DNA of 64,000 nt from an uncultured Bacteroidales bacterium (GTDB lineage Bacteria; Bacteroidota; Bacteroidia; Bacteroidales; Porphyromonadaceae), in NCBI GenBank assembly GCA_902489445.1, contig CABTZX010000004.1, positions 8,249 to 72,248 of the forward strand, given 5' to 3'. A program made the translations under genes and the position numbers. A model generated the notes under the pieces. It was given only the letters and a program-made list of their open reading frames with translations, did no database searches and was not told the origin of the DNA. Below are positions 1-8,829 of the stretch, piece by piece; position 1 is the stretch's first letter; each line of letters opens with the position of its first letter.

Positions 1-725
1 GCTGTGTTTTTTTCGACGATGGGCAGCTTTGCTTCACTCGGTTCAGTAAGGAAAGCAATTCCCTCGTTGGTTTGGGAATAGCAAAAGTTACGGTCAATAT
101 CGTTGGTTGCCGTGAGGTAGTAGCGCCCCGCAGGGAGGTTTGCAATCGTAAAGGTACCGTTGTCGGTCGTTTTGGCTATACGTACCATCGGATGCTCTCC
201 GGGCAAATCGGGAAGAGAATCAGGATATACGCCTACCGTATAGGTACTTAGGGGCATAAGTGTGCGTGCATTGAGCAAACAACCGCGTACCTGCATAGTA
301 TCGATGTGGGAACCGGTTGAAAAGGCATATACAAAACCTTCAAGCGGATTGCCTTCGTTTAGATCCACAATAGCATCGCTAAAATCGAATGTGTAGGTAG
401 TTCGTGGCCGAAGAGGCTCCTCTATTTTTATGGTAATAGTCTTGCCCACGCCGGCGGTAAAGCGTGGTGGCTCCAACTGTGGCGGAGCTACGGTCACCTT
501 CTCGCTTTGCTTTTCCAAACGCACATTCTCGTTAAAGCGCAACTTAATGGTACGTTTGGTAACGTTTACGGCTCCGTTAGGCGGTGTTGCCTTAACCAAT
601 TCGGGCGGAGTCATATCAAAAGGACCGCCTTCTGGCGATACCTGATGTGCACACCCATAGAGGAAAGCAACAATCAAGCCGATGAGCAGCAGTGAAGCAA
701 ATAGAAAGAAGGAGCGGCTACGCAT
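1..725 (-). CDS. Ig-like domain lipoprotein, 3' end cut by window edge
   Basis: Open frame read on the minus strand from the ATG at 725-723 to base 1 with no stop, so the gene continues beyond the window. The N-terminus is a lipoprotein signal: basic MRSRS, a hydrophobic stretch (SFFLFASLLLIGLIVAF), then the lipobox LYGC with Cys25 as probable lipid anchor. Next comes a stretch typical of SbsA-type Ig-like domains (PPELVKATPPNGAVNV, then KLRFNENV and TYTFDFSDAIVDLNEGN), followed by a carboxypeptidase-regulatory-like beta sandwich (GTFTIANLPAGRYYLTATND). It is probably an outer-membrane-anchored surface or periplasmic protein; no enzymatic motif is seen. It begins 9 bp after the YciO-like gene and should share its transcript. 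Family assignment is by fold motifs only. Confidence 0.8.
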   Translation of the reverse strand, partial: MRSRSFFLFASLLLIGLIVAFLYGCAHQVSPEGGPFDMTPPELVKATPPNGAVNVTKRTIKLRFNENVRLEKQSEKVTVAPPQLEPPRFTAGVGKTITIKIEEPLRPRTTYTFDFSDAIVDLNEGNPLEGFVYAFSTGSHIDTMQVRGCLLNARTLMPLSTYTVGVYPDSLPDLPGEHPMVRIAKTTDNGTFTIANLPAGRYYLTATNDIDRNFCYSQTNEGIAFLTEPSEAKLPIVEKNT

Positions 726-734
726 ATATTATGG

Positions 735-1340
735 TTAGAGAAGTATGGGACCGGAAGGGCGCAACTCTGTTATATTGTCGTTTTCGATCTTATGAATGGC
801 CGTTTTTAGTCCCTGTTGCGTGCCACCATCGATAATAGTGAAAACGTCGTTTCCGTATACTTCGTCAATCAATTCGGGATTGGTCAAATACTCAATTTCA
901 TCCTTCCGAATAGGAAGTGACGCAGTAATGAGCGGACACTCAAGGTGTTCCAGTATGAGCGAAGTGATGGGATGCAAGGAAAGACGGATACCTATTTCGC
1001 GACTTTGCTTCAGTTGTTTGGGCAATTTGTTCGTTACAGGCAGAATAAACGTAATCGGTTCGGCAAGATGCTCCTTTAGATAGCGAAACGCGAAGTTATC
1101 GATCTTTGCGTAAAGGGATGCTTCCGTCAAGTCGTGACACATAATAGCGAATCGCTGTTTGCGCATATTGCTCTGTTTAAGTGCGTAGAGCTGCTCCACG
1201 GCATTCATCTTGAGTGGGTTACATCCTAAGGCATATCCAATTCCGGTAGGGTAAATTATGAGCGCGCCCTGTTCAATGCTTTGGGTTAGCTCTTCTAACC
1301 GTTTGTAATCGGGATTCTGCGTATAAAGCTTAGTAATCAT
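735..1340 (-). CDS. YciO/Sua5/YrdC-family threonylcarbamoyl-AMP synthase-like protein
   Basis: 201 aa, close to the size of stand-alone YrdC/YciO proteins (about 200 aa). The N-terminal half carries the family signature (GALIIYPTGIGYALGCNP, about residues 25-42) and the basic segment ALKQSNMRKQRF that binds ATP/threonylcarbamoyl-AMP in this fold. The usual SAN motif is replaced by ASLPIRKD, as in the YciO branch rather than true TsaC/Sua5. TsaC makes threonylcarbamoyl-AMP for t6A37 in tRNA; the role of YciO-type proteins is less settled. The gene is 9 bp downstream of the HHH protein and 9 bp upstream of the lipoprotein, so the three form one operon. TcdA, which acts on t6A, lies 2 kb away. 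Confidence 0.8.
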   Translation of the reverse strand: MITKLYTQNPDYKRLEELTQSIEQGALIIYPTGIGYALGCNPLKMNAVEQLYALKQSNMRKQRFAIMCHDLTEASLYAKIDNFAFRYLKEHLAEPITFILPVTNKLPKQLKQSREIGIRLSLHPITSLILEHLECPLITASLPIRKDEIEYLTNPELIDEVYGNDVFTIIDGGTQQGLKTAIHKIENDNITELRPSGPILL

Positions 1341-1349
1341 GGCACAAAG

Positions 1350-2054
1350 CTACTCAAAAAGGAAGTAATGCGACAGTCGGACGCTATCATCACGCGTAAA
1401 GGCGTCCAGCATTGAGAGTTGCGCCCATCCGTGTAGCGTGCCGTCCCTAAAGAGAATGCGCTCAATTTCGTTACGTTGTGCCCGATTGAGATAAGGGTGC
1501 AACGGAATACTGTCGTAGGCGGTTCGCGCCAAATTGATACGAGCAGGCTTGCGGTCAATAACAAAGAATGGCTTGATCTCCTGATAACGCTCGGCAGTCA
1601 TACCCCATACTTCCTGAAGTTGCAATACAGTGTAGTAGCCTCCCAATCGATTCCGATAACTCACAATACGACGGGCAAAGGCGGGACCTATGCCCGGTAC
1701 TCGAGTGAGCAGTGCAGAATCGGCTTCGTTTAGGTCGATAACTGCTCCGGAGGGGATACGTCGCTTGGGCGTGTATTCACCACCTTGGGGCGGGCCTACG
1801 TAGTCCGCGTTACGTTCGATACTTGCCTTACCCTCGGGAGCATCCTTTTGTTCCGTAGCGCGGAGCGTGTCCTGCCGAAGCGTATCTATTGTAGCGAGCA
1901 GTGGATCGGGGTTCTGTCGGGAGAAAGCATTAGAGGGCTTGGAAAAGATATAGAGCGCCACGCCACTGACCAAAAGGAGAGAAAGTACAATAAGCCCGGG
2001 GCGATCGCCGGTGTGTAGTCTGAAGAACTCTCGAAACTTGTATTTGAGTGCCAT
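1350..2054 (-). CDS. Membrane-anchored helix-hairpin-helix (ComEA-like) protein
   Basis: 234 aa. A short basic N-terminus is followed by one membrane segment (about residues 21-37, LIVLSLLLVSGVALYIF), then a low-complexity linker. From about residue 105 there is a helix-hairpin-helix pair: IDLNEADSALLTRVPGIGPAFARRIVSYR, the ComEA-type DNA-binding motif, followed by a second, degenerate copy (INLARTAYDSIPLHPYLNRAQRNEIERI). In Bacteroidetes such proteins are usually annotated as HHH/ComEA-related. A role in binding DNA at the cell envelope is plausible but not shown. It starts a three-gene operon, and the 257-bp gap upstream holds a 22-bp-period repeat array. Confidence 0.8.
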   Translation of the reverse strand: MALKYKFREFFRLHTGDRPGLIVLSLLLVSGVALYIFSKPSNAFSRQNPDPLLATIDTLRQDTLRATEQKDAPEGKASIERNADYVGPPQGGEYTPKRRIPSGAVIDLNEADSALLTRVPGIGPAFARRIVSYRNRLGGYYTVLQLQEVWGMTAERYQEIKPFFVIDRKPARINLARTAYDSIPLHPYLNRAQRNEIERILFRDGTLHGWAQLSMLDAFTRDDSVRLSHYFLFE

Positions 2055-2145
2055 AAGCGGATTGTACTAACGAGCTGTATGAAACGGGGTTTTAAGTCGT
2101 TTTAGGTAGTTGTTTCTGCGCCGTATCCTATCAATGCCGAGAAAC

Positions 2146-2233
2146 TTATATAAGTTTGCTTTCATAGGTATATACCTTTCCGACGAAACGTATATACCTT
2201 TCCAAGCAGAGGTATATACCTTTTGTGCGGGTG
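2146..2233 (+). repeat. TATATA-core array, 4 units of 22 bp (locus 1)
   Basis: TATATA cores recur at an exact 22-bp step: the 8-bp cores begin at 2146 (TTATATAA), 2168, 2190 and 2212 (all GTATATAC). Each core is followed by CCTTTC, four or five variable bases, and GAAAC/G before the next core. Both the core and the spacer have dyad symmetry, so dyads alternate about every 11 bp. It lies between the 3' end of lolD and the start of the HHH gene, both on minus. No coding frame is supported, because 22 bp is not a multiple of three and the gap contains only shadow frames. Confidence 0.9.
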
Positions 2234-2311
2234 AAAAGAATAAAGGAAAGAGCTCTATCGGCTCTGCTACCATACAAATGCGCTGCATTGCCATTGCTTC
2301 CTGAGTGTTCT

Positions 2312-2986
2312 TTAGCGACTTGCCCCCTCGGAATCATCTATTTGACCATCGGAGATCAACAGCGTACGCATACAGGTGGCTGCCAACTCAGCATCATGTG
2401 TAGCAATGAGCATTGTTTGGTTCCGTTCCTCACGTACACGACGCAACAAATTGTGCAATTCAATTTTGTTCCGACTATCCAAGCTACCACTCGGTTCATC
2501 GGCAAGCAATATATCGGGATCATTGATGAGCGCGCGTGCCACAGCAACGCGTTGACGCTCGCCACCGGATAGAGCTGCCGGTTTATGCTGCAGCCGCTCG
2601 GCTAGATTAAGTGTACAGAGGAGTGCACTTGCCTTATCCAAAGCCGCTTTGCGCGATAATCCGCCAATCATTGCAGGCAGTGCTGCGTTCTCCACAGCGG
2701 TGAACTCGGGGAGCAATTCATGTGCCTGAAAGACGAAGCCGATACGCTTATTACGGAAAAGATCGCGCTCACGAGCAGAGAGTGATGTAAGTGACGTACC
2801 ATTTATCACTACGGAACCGGAATCGGCACGATCCAATAGCCCCAAAATCTGTAGCAGCGTGGTTTTGCCTGCACCGGATGCTCCCATAATGGCAACGCTT
2901 TCCCCTTCAGCAACCGAGAAGGAAAGTGCCTTCAGAACAGGTAAAGATCCATAGCTTTTAGTGAGACGATCGACTTCAAGAAACAT
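2312..2986 (-). CDS. LolD/MacB-type ABC transporter ATP-binding protein
   Basis: 224 aa, full length for a LolD-class ATPase. Visible motifs: Walker A GASGAGKT (35-42), Q-loop Gln87 in GFVFQAHELLPEFTAVEN, signature LSGGERQ (139-145), Walker B ILLADEP with Glu164, and the H-loop His197 in ATHD. The sequence after the Q-loop is typical of LolD/FtsE/MacB ATPases, which power mechanotransmission permeases, for example lipoprotein release to LolA. No permease is next to it; the nearest FtsX-fold permease in the window is at 11337-12584 and could be its partner. The start is 3 bp after the tcdA stop, and the gene ends the pyrB operon. Confidence 0.85.
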   Translation of the reverse strand: MFLEVDRLTKSYGSLPVLKALSFSVAEGESVAIMGASGAGKTTLLQILGLLDRADSGSVVINGTSLTSLSARERDLFRNKRIGFVFQAHELLPEFTAVENAALPAMIGGLSRKAALDKASALLCTLNLAERLQHKPAALSGGERQRVAVARALINDPDILLADEPSGSLDSRNKIELHNLLRRVREERNQTMLIATHDAELAATCMRTLLISDGQIDDSEGASR

Positions 2987-2989
2987 GAG

Positions 2990-3703
2990 TTATAAATGAG
3001 ATAAAATGTAGGATGCCATAAAGCATCCGAATATGTTGGGTAAATAGGATATGGTTCCCACCGTTGTGCGCTTGTTACGCTCGCCCGAAACAGCGGTCAC
3101 AGCGTGCTTTAGTGGCGATTCTACCGAGTAAACCACGGGAATGCCTTTTGAAATGCCGGCCTCGCGCAAATTGTGCCTAAGTATCTTAGCCAATGAACAA
3201 TGGTTGCTTTCGGACAAATCGGCAATACGAACGCATTGCGGATCAACCTTGGCTCCGGCGCCCATAGAGGAAATAATAGGAATTCCGAGGCGATAAGCTT
3301 CGACCATTAGACTTGTTTTAGGCGCAATTGTATCGATGGCATCCGCCACAAAAGAGTAGTTTCCTTCGGAAAGAAGCGTATGCATTCCATCGCTTTCTAT
3401 ATAACTATTATGGCTTTCAACAATAGCGTTCGGATTGATGCGCAATAGATGTTCTCGGGCAACTTCCGCTTTGTATCGGCCTACGTTATCCGGAAACGCA
3501 AGAATTTGCCTATTCACATTGGACGCCGACACGCAGTCTCCGTCAATTAGGGTAAACTTTCCGATCCCGGCTCGCGCCAACATTTCCAAAACGGAGCCAC
3601 CGACTCCACCCAATCCAACGATAAGTATATGCGCTTGGCGATAACGCTCTAATCGCTCACTACCTACCAATAATTCGGTTCGTTCGGTGAAAGGCGTTTC
3701 CAT
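2990..3703 (-). CDS. tcdA: tRNA threonylcarbamoyladenosine dehydratase (E1-like, ThiF fold)
   Basis: 237 aa when started at METPFTERTELL; its ATG (3703-3701) overlaps the mltG stop as TGATG, which decides this start over a frame that opens further upstream at 3814. The Rossmann nucleotide-binding loop GLGGVGGSV is at about residues 30-38, followed by DGDCVSASNVNRQ and the adenylation-site segment VADAIDTIAPK, all typical of the E1-like TcdA/CsdL family. The family adenylates and cyclizes t6A37 in ANN-decoding tRNAs to ct6A, an ATP-dependent dehydration. TcdA lacks the full ubiquitin-E1 apparatus, as here. It is translationally coupled to mltG. Confidence 0.88.
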   Translation of the reverse strand: METPFTERTELLVGSERLERYRQAHILIVGLGGVGGSVLEMLARAGIGKFTLIDGDCVSASNVNRQILAFPDNVGRYKAEVAREHLLRINPNAIVESHNSYIESDGMHTLLSEGNYSFVADAIDTIAPKTSLMVEAYRLGIPIISSMGAGAKVDPQCVRIADLSESNHCSLAKILRHNLREAGISKGIPVVYSVESPLKHAVTAVSGERNKRTTVGTISYLPNIFGCFMASYILSHL

Positions 3704-4791
3704 CAGTGAATATTGCGCTCGTTCAATGCTTTCTGATAGCGCAACGCATTGAGCTGATGTTCCGTATAGAATCGAGCAAAATCGTGATACCCGGAGAAAT
3801 CGCTCCGCGCACACATATAGTAAAAATCGTGATGCGTATAGTGCAATACCGCTTCCAAAGAGCTTTTTTGTGGGTAACGAATAGGACCTGGGGGCAAACC
3901 CTCGTATCGATAGGTATTATAGGGGGAATCCGTTTGCAGCATTTCGCCGTTGACGCGCTTTGCCGCAAAATTGCCTTGCGCGTATTTTAGCGTAGGATCG
4001 GCTTGGAGCTTCATACCACGGCGCAGTCGATTGATATACAGCCCGGCAATATCGGAGTATTCCTTCGTCTGCGCGCTTTCTTCCTCTACAATGCTGGCGA
4101 TAATGCAAACATCGATTGGCGATAACCCCTCTTTGCGAGCCATCTCCGTCTTTTGGTCATTCCAAAAGTGACGATAACCGGTCGCAATCTTATCAATCAG
4201 TTCACGCGGAGTGATGGTCCAATACACTTCGTACGTATCGGGAATGAAAAGGCAACGAATTGTTTCCGTATTGAAGCCCAAAGAATCGCAAAAAGTGGTA
4301 TCCGTAAGCAGACCCTTAAGTGAATCGGCATCAAAAGCAAGCGGCTTGCTAAGCGTCTCTACCAGTTGCTGTTGCGTACGAATATTGTTAAAAGTGATTT
4401 TGAGTGGCGTTTGATTACCATAAAGAAGTACGCGATACAATTTTACTAAGCTCATCCGACCGGTTACAGCATATCTGCCCGGACGAAGATTCCGTTCAAC
4501 CCGAAGCAACTTATTCCCAAGCTTCATGAACGATGAGTTACGCAATCCAATTTCCCGGGTTAATTGCGTTTCTACCTGTGCCATCGTTGTAGTGGGACGG
4601 ATATAGATAAACCCTTCTTTTCCCGATTTACCTGCCGGTCGTAGCAATCCAAATGCCACCCAGCCAATAAAGAGCAGAACAAGCAGCAACAAAATGAGCC
4701 AAATCGTTCTGCGCGCTTTGCGCCGACGCATCTTCTTCACGTCCTGACCGGGACGCCACTTGGGTACATAGGGATGATACTTATGCTTCAT
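3703..4791 (-). CDS. mltG: Endolytic murein transglycosylase
   Basis: 362 aa. A basic cytoplasmic N-terminus (MRRRKARR) precedes one membrane segment (about 30-50), followed by a LysM-like portion and the YceG domain. The catalytic region is well preserved: IIASIVEEESAQTKEYSDIAGLYINRL (about 231-255), with Glu236 aligning to the catalytic Glu218 of E. coli MltG, then LQADPTLKYA and YNTYRYEGLPPGPI. MltG cleaves nascent glycan strands within the membrane-proximal peptidoglycan and sets strand length. It sits 21 bp after the TPM gene and overlaps tcdA by 3 bp of the TGATG junction. Confidence 0.93.
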   Translation of the reverse strand: MKHKYHPYVPKWRPGQDVKKMRRRKARRTIWLILLLLVLLFIGWVAFGLLRPAGKSGKEGFIYIRPTTTMAQVETQLTREIGLRNSSFMKLGNKLLRVERNLRPGRYAVTGRMSLVKLYRVLLYGNQTPLKITFNNIRTQQQLVETLSKPLAFDADSLKGLLTDTTFCDSLGFNTETIRCLFIPDTYEVYWTITPRELIDKIATGYRHFWNDQKTEMARKEGLSPIDVCIIASIVEEESAQTKEYSDIAGLYINRLRRGMKLQADPTLKYAQGNFAAKRVNGEMLQTDSPYNTYRYEGLPPGPIRYPQKSSLEAVLHYTHHDFYYMCARSDFSGYHDFARFYTEHQLNALRYQKALNERNIH

Positions 4792-4812
4792 ACGAATATG
4801 CTTTTTAATACA

Positions 4813-6081
4813 TTACCAACCGCCGGTTGCTCCACCGCCACCGGTAGAACCCCCGCCAAAACCGCCTCCGAAGCCACCTCCGAAGCCGCCACTGCGACCA
4901 AAACTACTGCCAATAATGCTCCCGGCTATGATTCCGCCGCTCACATCATCGTCATCGCGTATATCCTTATACTCCGTATGATCACAAAAATCGCACTTCC
5001 AAGTGGTGCGCAGCATCCTGCCTTTACGCGTTCTTACATGCTTTTTGCTCAAAATGTAGTAAGAGCGAGTATGGCAACTGGGACAATCTTTATACTTCGT
5101 TTTGGGTTGTTCCACAAGAACGGCATGTTCGTAGCCGCATTGGGAGCAACGATAGGGAGCATATTTTCGACTCCCGATGGCTGTTTCAAAGCGTTGAGCG
5201 GGAGAAAGGAGCCGACTTGAATCAATTCCGGAAAGATGATAAGTGTTATAGCTACCGCATTGGGGGCAAGTTAGGGCTGCTTTTTGGATACGTTTGCGGT
5301 ATTTGGGGTACCAAATGAGGAACACAATCAGCACAGGTATACAGATAATAAGCCATATCGACATCTTTCGTGCGTGTTCATCCATTTTTTTGAGCGCAAA
5401 TTGAGGCTCGTATTGGGCAGCAACCCGCTGTACGCCCACAAATGCACCCATTGTGAATCCGATAACCGCTATAAGATAAAGCGAAAGCAACAAAAACATT
5501 CCGATAACGGATGATGTTTCGCCGTCATCGCTTACGCTTCTTCTGTCCGAGGGGGTATATTCTCCCGCGTCAACACTTTTCCTAATTACTTTTATAGCAT
5601 TTAGTAGTCCTTCTCCGTAAGCTTCTTGCTGAAAATAGGGAGCAATCTCGTTGGCAATGATATCACTACAAACCGCATCGGGCAATACGCCTTCTAATCC
5701 GTAGCCTGTTTGTATACGGAAGCGATGATCATTCATCGATGCGAGCAGCAACAAACCGCTATTTTGCTTTGCAGAGCCTAACCCCCAATTACGGAATAAC
5801 TCTAAGGCAAATTCCTCTATCTCCTGATCTAATGAAGGCAGAAGAACAATCACCGCTTCGATACCGTAATCGTGCCTCAGAGCAGCCAACTGATTGTCTA
5901 ATTCCATCCGTTCCTCTTCGGTTACATATCCCTCCGGATCAGTAACAAAACGGGTGCTGTCCACTACTTGCACGTTAGGTACATCCGGCACGCTATAGGT
6001 ACCTCCATACGATGCTTCGCCGGAGGCAAGTTGTGCTGCGAATAAAACGAGCAGAAAGGTTAGTAGAACCCTACACTTCAT
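4813..6081 (-). CDS. TPM-domain membrane protein with zinc-ribbon pairs and Gly-rich tail
   Basis: 422 aa. The signal peptide covers residues 1 to about 21 (ends LASGEA). A TPM domain (about 33-160; starts NVQVVDSTRFVTDPEGYVTEEE, contains GIEAVIVLLPSLDQEI) follows. Two membrane segments come next (FLLLSLYLIAVIGFTMGAFVG; SIWLIICIPVLIVFLIWY). The cytoplasmic C-terminal part has two CxxC pairs (CPQCGS/CSQCGY; CPSCHT/CDFCDH) that look like zinc ribbons, and the protein ends in a GGFGGGFGGG-type tail, common in YgcG-family proteins. TPM proteins often pair with LemA, as here (28 bp upstream). Biochemical role unknown; the family is sometimes called phosphatase-like. The zinc-ribbon insertion is less usual. 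Confidence 0.85.
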   Translation of the reverse strand: MKCRVLLTFLLVLFAAQLASGEASYGGTYSVPDVPNVQVVDSTRFVTDPEGYVTEEERMELDNQLAALRHDYGIEAVIVLLPSLDQEIEEFALELFRNWGLGSAKQNSGLLLLASMNDHRFRIQTGYGLEGVLPDAVCSDIIANEIAPYFQQEAYGEGLLNAIKVIRKSVDAGEYTPSDRRSVSDDGETSSVIGMFLLLSLYLIAVIGFTMGAFVGVQRVAAQYEPQFALKKMDEHARKMSIWLIICIPVLIVFLIWYPKYRKRIQKAALTCPQCGSYNTYHLSGIDSSRLLSPAQRFETAIGSRKYAPYRCSQCGYEHAVLVEQPKTKYKDCPSCHTRSYYILSKKHVRTRKGRMLRTTWKCDFCDHTEYKDIRDDDDVSGGIIAGSIIGSSFGRSGGFGGGFGGGFGGGSTGGGGATGGW

Positions 6082-6109
6082 GAGAAGAACGGAGCAAAAT
6101 TATCCTTGC

Positions 6110-6757
6110 TTAGAACTTAACCGTAGGAGCTTTATCGGCTCCTTCCAATGCCTGGAAGTAGGGACGAGTCTTAAATCCGAAAATTCCGGCGACAATATTG
6201 TTGGGGAAACGGCGTATGGTGATATTGTACTGTTGCGCCGCATCATTGAAATCCTTCCGAGCTACCGTAATGCGGTTCTCTGTTCCTTCGAGCTGAGCCT
6301 GCAACTGACGGAAGTTTTCGTCCGCTTTCAATTCTGGATAACGCTCTACCACTACCATAAGTCGGCTGAGGGCATTGCTTAATTCGGCTTGACTTGTTTG
6401 GAACTTAGCCAGCTGCTCTTCAGTCATTTTGCTCGGATCAATCGTGGTTGAAGTTGCTTTACTTCGTGCTTCTATTACGCCCTCTAAGGTTTCCCGTTCG
6501 TGAGATGCGTACCCCTTTACCGTTTCCACTAAGTTGGGAATAAGGTCGGCACGGCGTTGGTATTGGTTTTCCACTTGGCTCCATGATGTATTAACCGCTT
6601 CCTGCTGTTGCACCATTCCATTATACTTACTGATAAGGAAGAGCGCAAAGAGTACTACTAAAACGATGATTACGATCAACGTGACCGAAATGCCACCCCG
6701 GCGATGTTTCGTCTGCTGCGGGGGCAGATTGTTATTTCCAAATGCTTGATTAGTCAT
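6110..6757 (-). CDS. LemA family protein
   Basis: 215 aa. A short basic cytoplasmic N-terminus (KHRRGG) and a membrane segment (about 22-43) are followed by the LemA helical domain: YNGMVQQQEAVNTSWSQVENQYQRRADLIPNLVETVKGYASHERETLEGVIEARS, the family hallmark, and the C-terminal RFPNNIVAGIFGFKTRPYF. Known LemA proteins are membrane proteins with a long coiled-coil-like helical bundle and no defined reaction. It lies directly upstream of the TPM protein, matching the common LemA-TPM pair. 37 bp separate it from the flavin reductase gene upstream. Confidence 0.92.
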   Translation of the reverse strand: MTNQAFGNNNLPPQQTKHRRGGISVTLIVIIVLVVLFALFLISKYNGMVQQQEAVNTSWSQVENQYQRRADLIPNLVETVKGYASHERETLEGVIEARSKATSTTIDPSKMTEEQLAKFQTSQAELSNALSRLMVVVERYPELKADENFRQLQAQLEGTENRITVARKDFNDAAQQYNITIRRFPNNIVAGIFGFKTRPYFQALEGADKAPTVKF

Positions 6758-6794
6758 ATGTCTCTATCTATGCTTATTGATTAATTTCTTTTTG

Positions 6795-7382
6795 TCAATC
6801 TCTTCGTTCTATCGGGTCGGAGCCCTTCTTCACGCTCCAGCCGAAATATCCGGCAAAGTCGCCTAAAGTGAAGTATTCTCCGTGTGCATATACCAGTAAG
6901 TTGCTCTTCTTCAGATCCAACTTGCCCGTTTGTGGGTTGATATAGGCATCGTCCACTGCTACGCTCACTATATCGGCAATAAAAAGGTCGTGGCTACCGA
7001 GCGGCATAATCTCGCGCACCTGGCACTCTAAGCTGACAGGACTTTCCGCAACCAATGGACAATCAACAATCTTTGCCTTACAGGGGGTTAACCCCGAAGA
7101 AGCCCATTTATCGCCATTGCGACCGGAAGTTACGCCCACGAGGTCAGTCGCCTTTGCCATTGCTGCTGTGGTCAAGTTGATGGCAAACTGCATTGTTTCC
7201 TTAACCATCGGATAGGAATAGCGTTCCGGACGTATACTTACGTAACACATAGGCGGATCAGAATTAAGGATTCCGGTCCACGAGGCGGTGAACAGATTGC
7301 TCTCTCCCTTTTGGTTACAAGCGGTAATTATAGCTGCCGGAAGCGGGCTGAGCATTGTACCGGGACGCCAATGTTGTTTCAT
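6795..7382 (-). CDS. Flavin reductase-like FMN-binding split-barrel protein
   Basis: 195 aa. N-terminal RPGTMLSPLPAAIITACNQKGESNLFTASWTGILNSDPPMCYVSI matches the flavin reductase/DIM6 split-barrel family, including the phosphate- and isoalloxazine-contacting strands. The mid part TKATDLVGVTSGRNGDKW and the late SHDLFIADIVSVAVDD are also typical. It probably binds FMN and reduces flavin or a small substrate with NAD(P)H; the substrate cannot be read from sequence. It is 12 bp after pyrI, yet has no obvious link to pyrimidine synthesis. Confidence 0.85.
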   Translation of the reverse strand: MKQHWRPGTMLSPLPAAIITACNQKGESNLFTASWTGILNSDPPMCYVSIRPERYSYPMVKETMQFAINLTTAAMAKATDLVGVTSGRNGDKWASSGLTPCKAKIVDCPLVAESPVSLECQVREIMPLGSHDLFIADIVSVAVDDAYINPQTGKLDLKKSNLLVYAHGEYFTLGDFAGYFGWSVKKGSDPIERRD

Positions 7383-7394
7383 TTTCTTTCCTCT

Positions 7395-7868
7395 CTATTG
7401 CAGTTCGATCTGTTCGTCCTTTACCTTCCTACCACAATAGCTACATACCAATACCTCCTCGGTGCCATCCGTCACACTTTCAAATCGTGTTGGCATCGGC
7501 TCGTTATTGGTAATGCACTTTGCGTTGGGGCACCGCACTATACCAATCACCTCCTTGGGGCGATCCACTCGCTTCTTTTCCACCACTTTGTACTCCTTTA
7601 TGATGTTGAGCGTTACATTTGGTGCCACGAGCGCGATGCGGTTCAGTATATCATCTTCGAAAAAGCGATCCGCTATCTTGATGATTCCCTTTTTCCCCTG
7701 TTTGTGTCCCGCAAAGTTGTTCCCGATGGTAATCGGTGCGGTGGCATCTTCTAAATGCAATAATGATGCCACATTGAATAACTTATCGGGAGGTATATGG
7801 TCAATCACCGTTCCGTTACATATGGCGGCTACCGAAAGTTCCTTTTTGTCCTCTTTCATAACTGACAT
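7395..7868 (-). CDS. pyrI: Aspartate carbamoyltransferase regulatory subunit
   Basis: 157 aa, the usual PyrI length. The N-terminal allosteric domain (ELSVAAICNGTVIDHIPPDKLFNVASLL) binds effector nucleotides in the family; the C-terminal zinc domain has its four cysteines at Cys113, Cys118, Cys142 and Cys145, spaced as in E. coli PyrI. The subunit holds catalytic trimers together and transmits CTP/ATP control. It follows pyrB by 8 bp, so the two subunits are made together. Confidence 0.96.
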   Translation of the reverse strand: MSVMKEDKKELSVAAICNGTVIDHIPPDKLFNVASLLHLEDATAPITIGNNFAGHKQGKKGIIKIADRFFEDDILNRIALVAPNVTLNIIKEYKVVEKKRVDRPKEVIGIVRCPNAKCITNNEPMPTRFESVTDGTEEVLVCSYCGRKVKDEQIELQ

Positions 7869-7876
7869 TTCATTAC

Positions 7877-8779
7877 CTATATACCTAATACTTCACACAG
7901 AATGGCTTGCCGGACATAAAGTCCGTTTTGTGCCTGCCTAAAGTAATATGCCGATGGATGATTATCCACTTCTTGCGCAATTTCGTTTACGCGAGGCAGA
8001 GGATGCAATATTTTCATAGTTGGCTTGGCATCGGTGAGCAAATCCAAATCCAATACGTATACATCTTTCACCGCTTCGTACTCCTCAGGATCGGTAAAAC
8101 GTTCCTGCTGCACGCGGGTCATATAGAGAATATCGGCACGTGCCACCACATCACGCGTAAAGTCGGTTGTTTCTTCAAAAGATATTCCTTTATCGATGCA
8201 GTAACGACGGTATTCCTCCGGAAGAGCAAGCGACTCGGGCGCTACGAAGATAAAATGCGGACGGAAATGGGACATACCCTCGATGAGCGAATGCACCGTT
8301 CGTCCAAAGCGCAGATCGCCAACGACCACAAAGGTTAAATCCTCCAAGTGACCTTGGGTCTTTTTGATGCTGTACAAATCCAATAACGTCTGCGAGGGGT
8401 GCTGATGCGCACCATCGCCGGCATTCACAATCGGCCGCTCCGTTACCTCAGCTGCGTATTTAGCCGCGCCCTCTAAGTAGTGACGCATTATGATTACATC
8501 CGCGTAATTGGATACAATTTTGATGGTATCTTTCAGCGTTTCTCCTTTTGTGGAGCTGGAAGTGCGCGCATCGCTAAAGCCAATTACGCGCCCGCCTAAG
8601 CGAACTACTGCTGTTTCAAAGCTGAGACGCGTACGGGTGGATGGCTCAAAAAACAGCGTTGCGGCAACCAATCCGTTCATAAAGTCGCGATTGGTTTGCT
8701 CTTCGAACTGCTCTGCCCGACCGAGGATCTTTAGTATATCCCCTGCCGTGCACTGTTCTATTGAGATTAAGTTTTTCAT
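7877..8779 (-). CDS. pyrB: Aspartate carbamoyltransferase catalytic subunit
   Basis: 300 aa. The carbamoyl-phosphate loop FFEPSTRTRLSFE has Ser47-Thr48-Arg49-Thr50-Arg51. Also visible are the 80s-loop analogue SSSTKGETLKDT, NAGDGAHQHPSQTLLDLYSI and the C-terminal HPLPRVNEI. The enzyme joins carbamoyl phosphate and aspartate, the first committed step of pyrimidine synthesis. It is the first gene of a run that continues through pyrI to lolD. A TATCTTTG promoter box lies 43 bp upstream of the start. Confidence 0.97.
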   Translation of the reverse strand: MKNLISIEQCTAGDILKILGRAEQFEEQTNRDFMNGLVAATLFFEPSTRTRLSFETAVVRLGGRVIGFSDARTSSSTKGETLKDTIKIVSNYADVIIMRHYLEGAAKYAAEVTERPIVNAGDGAHQHPSQTLLDLYSIKKTQGHLEDLTFVVVGDLRFGRTVHSLIEGMSHFRPHFIFVAPESLALPEEYRRYCIDKGISFEETTDFTRDVVARADILYMTRVQQERFTDPEEYEAVKDVYVLDLDLLTDAKPTMKILHPLPRVNEIAQEVDNHPSAYYFRQAQNGLYVRQAILCEVLGI

Positions 8780-8821
8780 CTATTGCGGAGTTCTTCTTTT
8801 TTTGCTGCTCCTCTCCGCATA

Positions 8822-8829
8822 CAAAGATA
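8822..8829 (-). promoter_or_regulatory. Promoter -7 box of the pyrB operon
   Basis: Minus-strand TATCTTTG, an exact fit to the Bacteroidetes -7 consensus TAnnTTTG, 43 bp before the pyrB start. No -33 TTG is found at the best spacing. Confidence 0.6.

Noticed and set aside
2146..2233. Intrinsic terminators made by GGTATATACC units
   Set aside because: Each core gives at best a 5-bp AT-rich stem with no loop, far weaker than the true terminators at 21896 and 61316.
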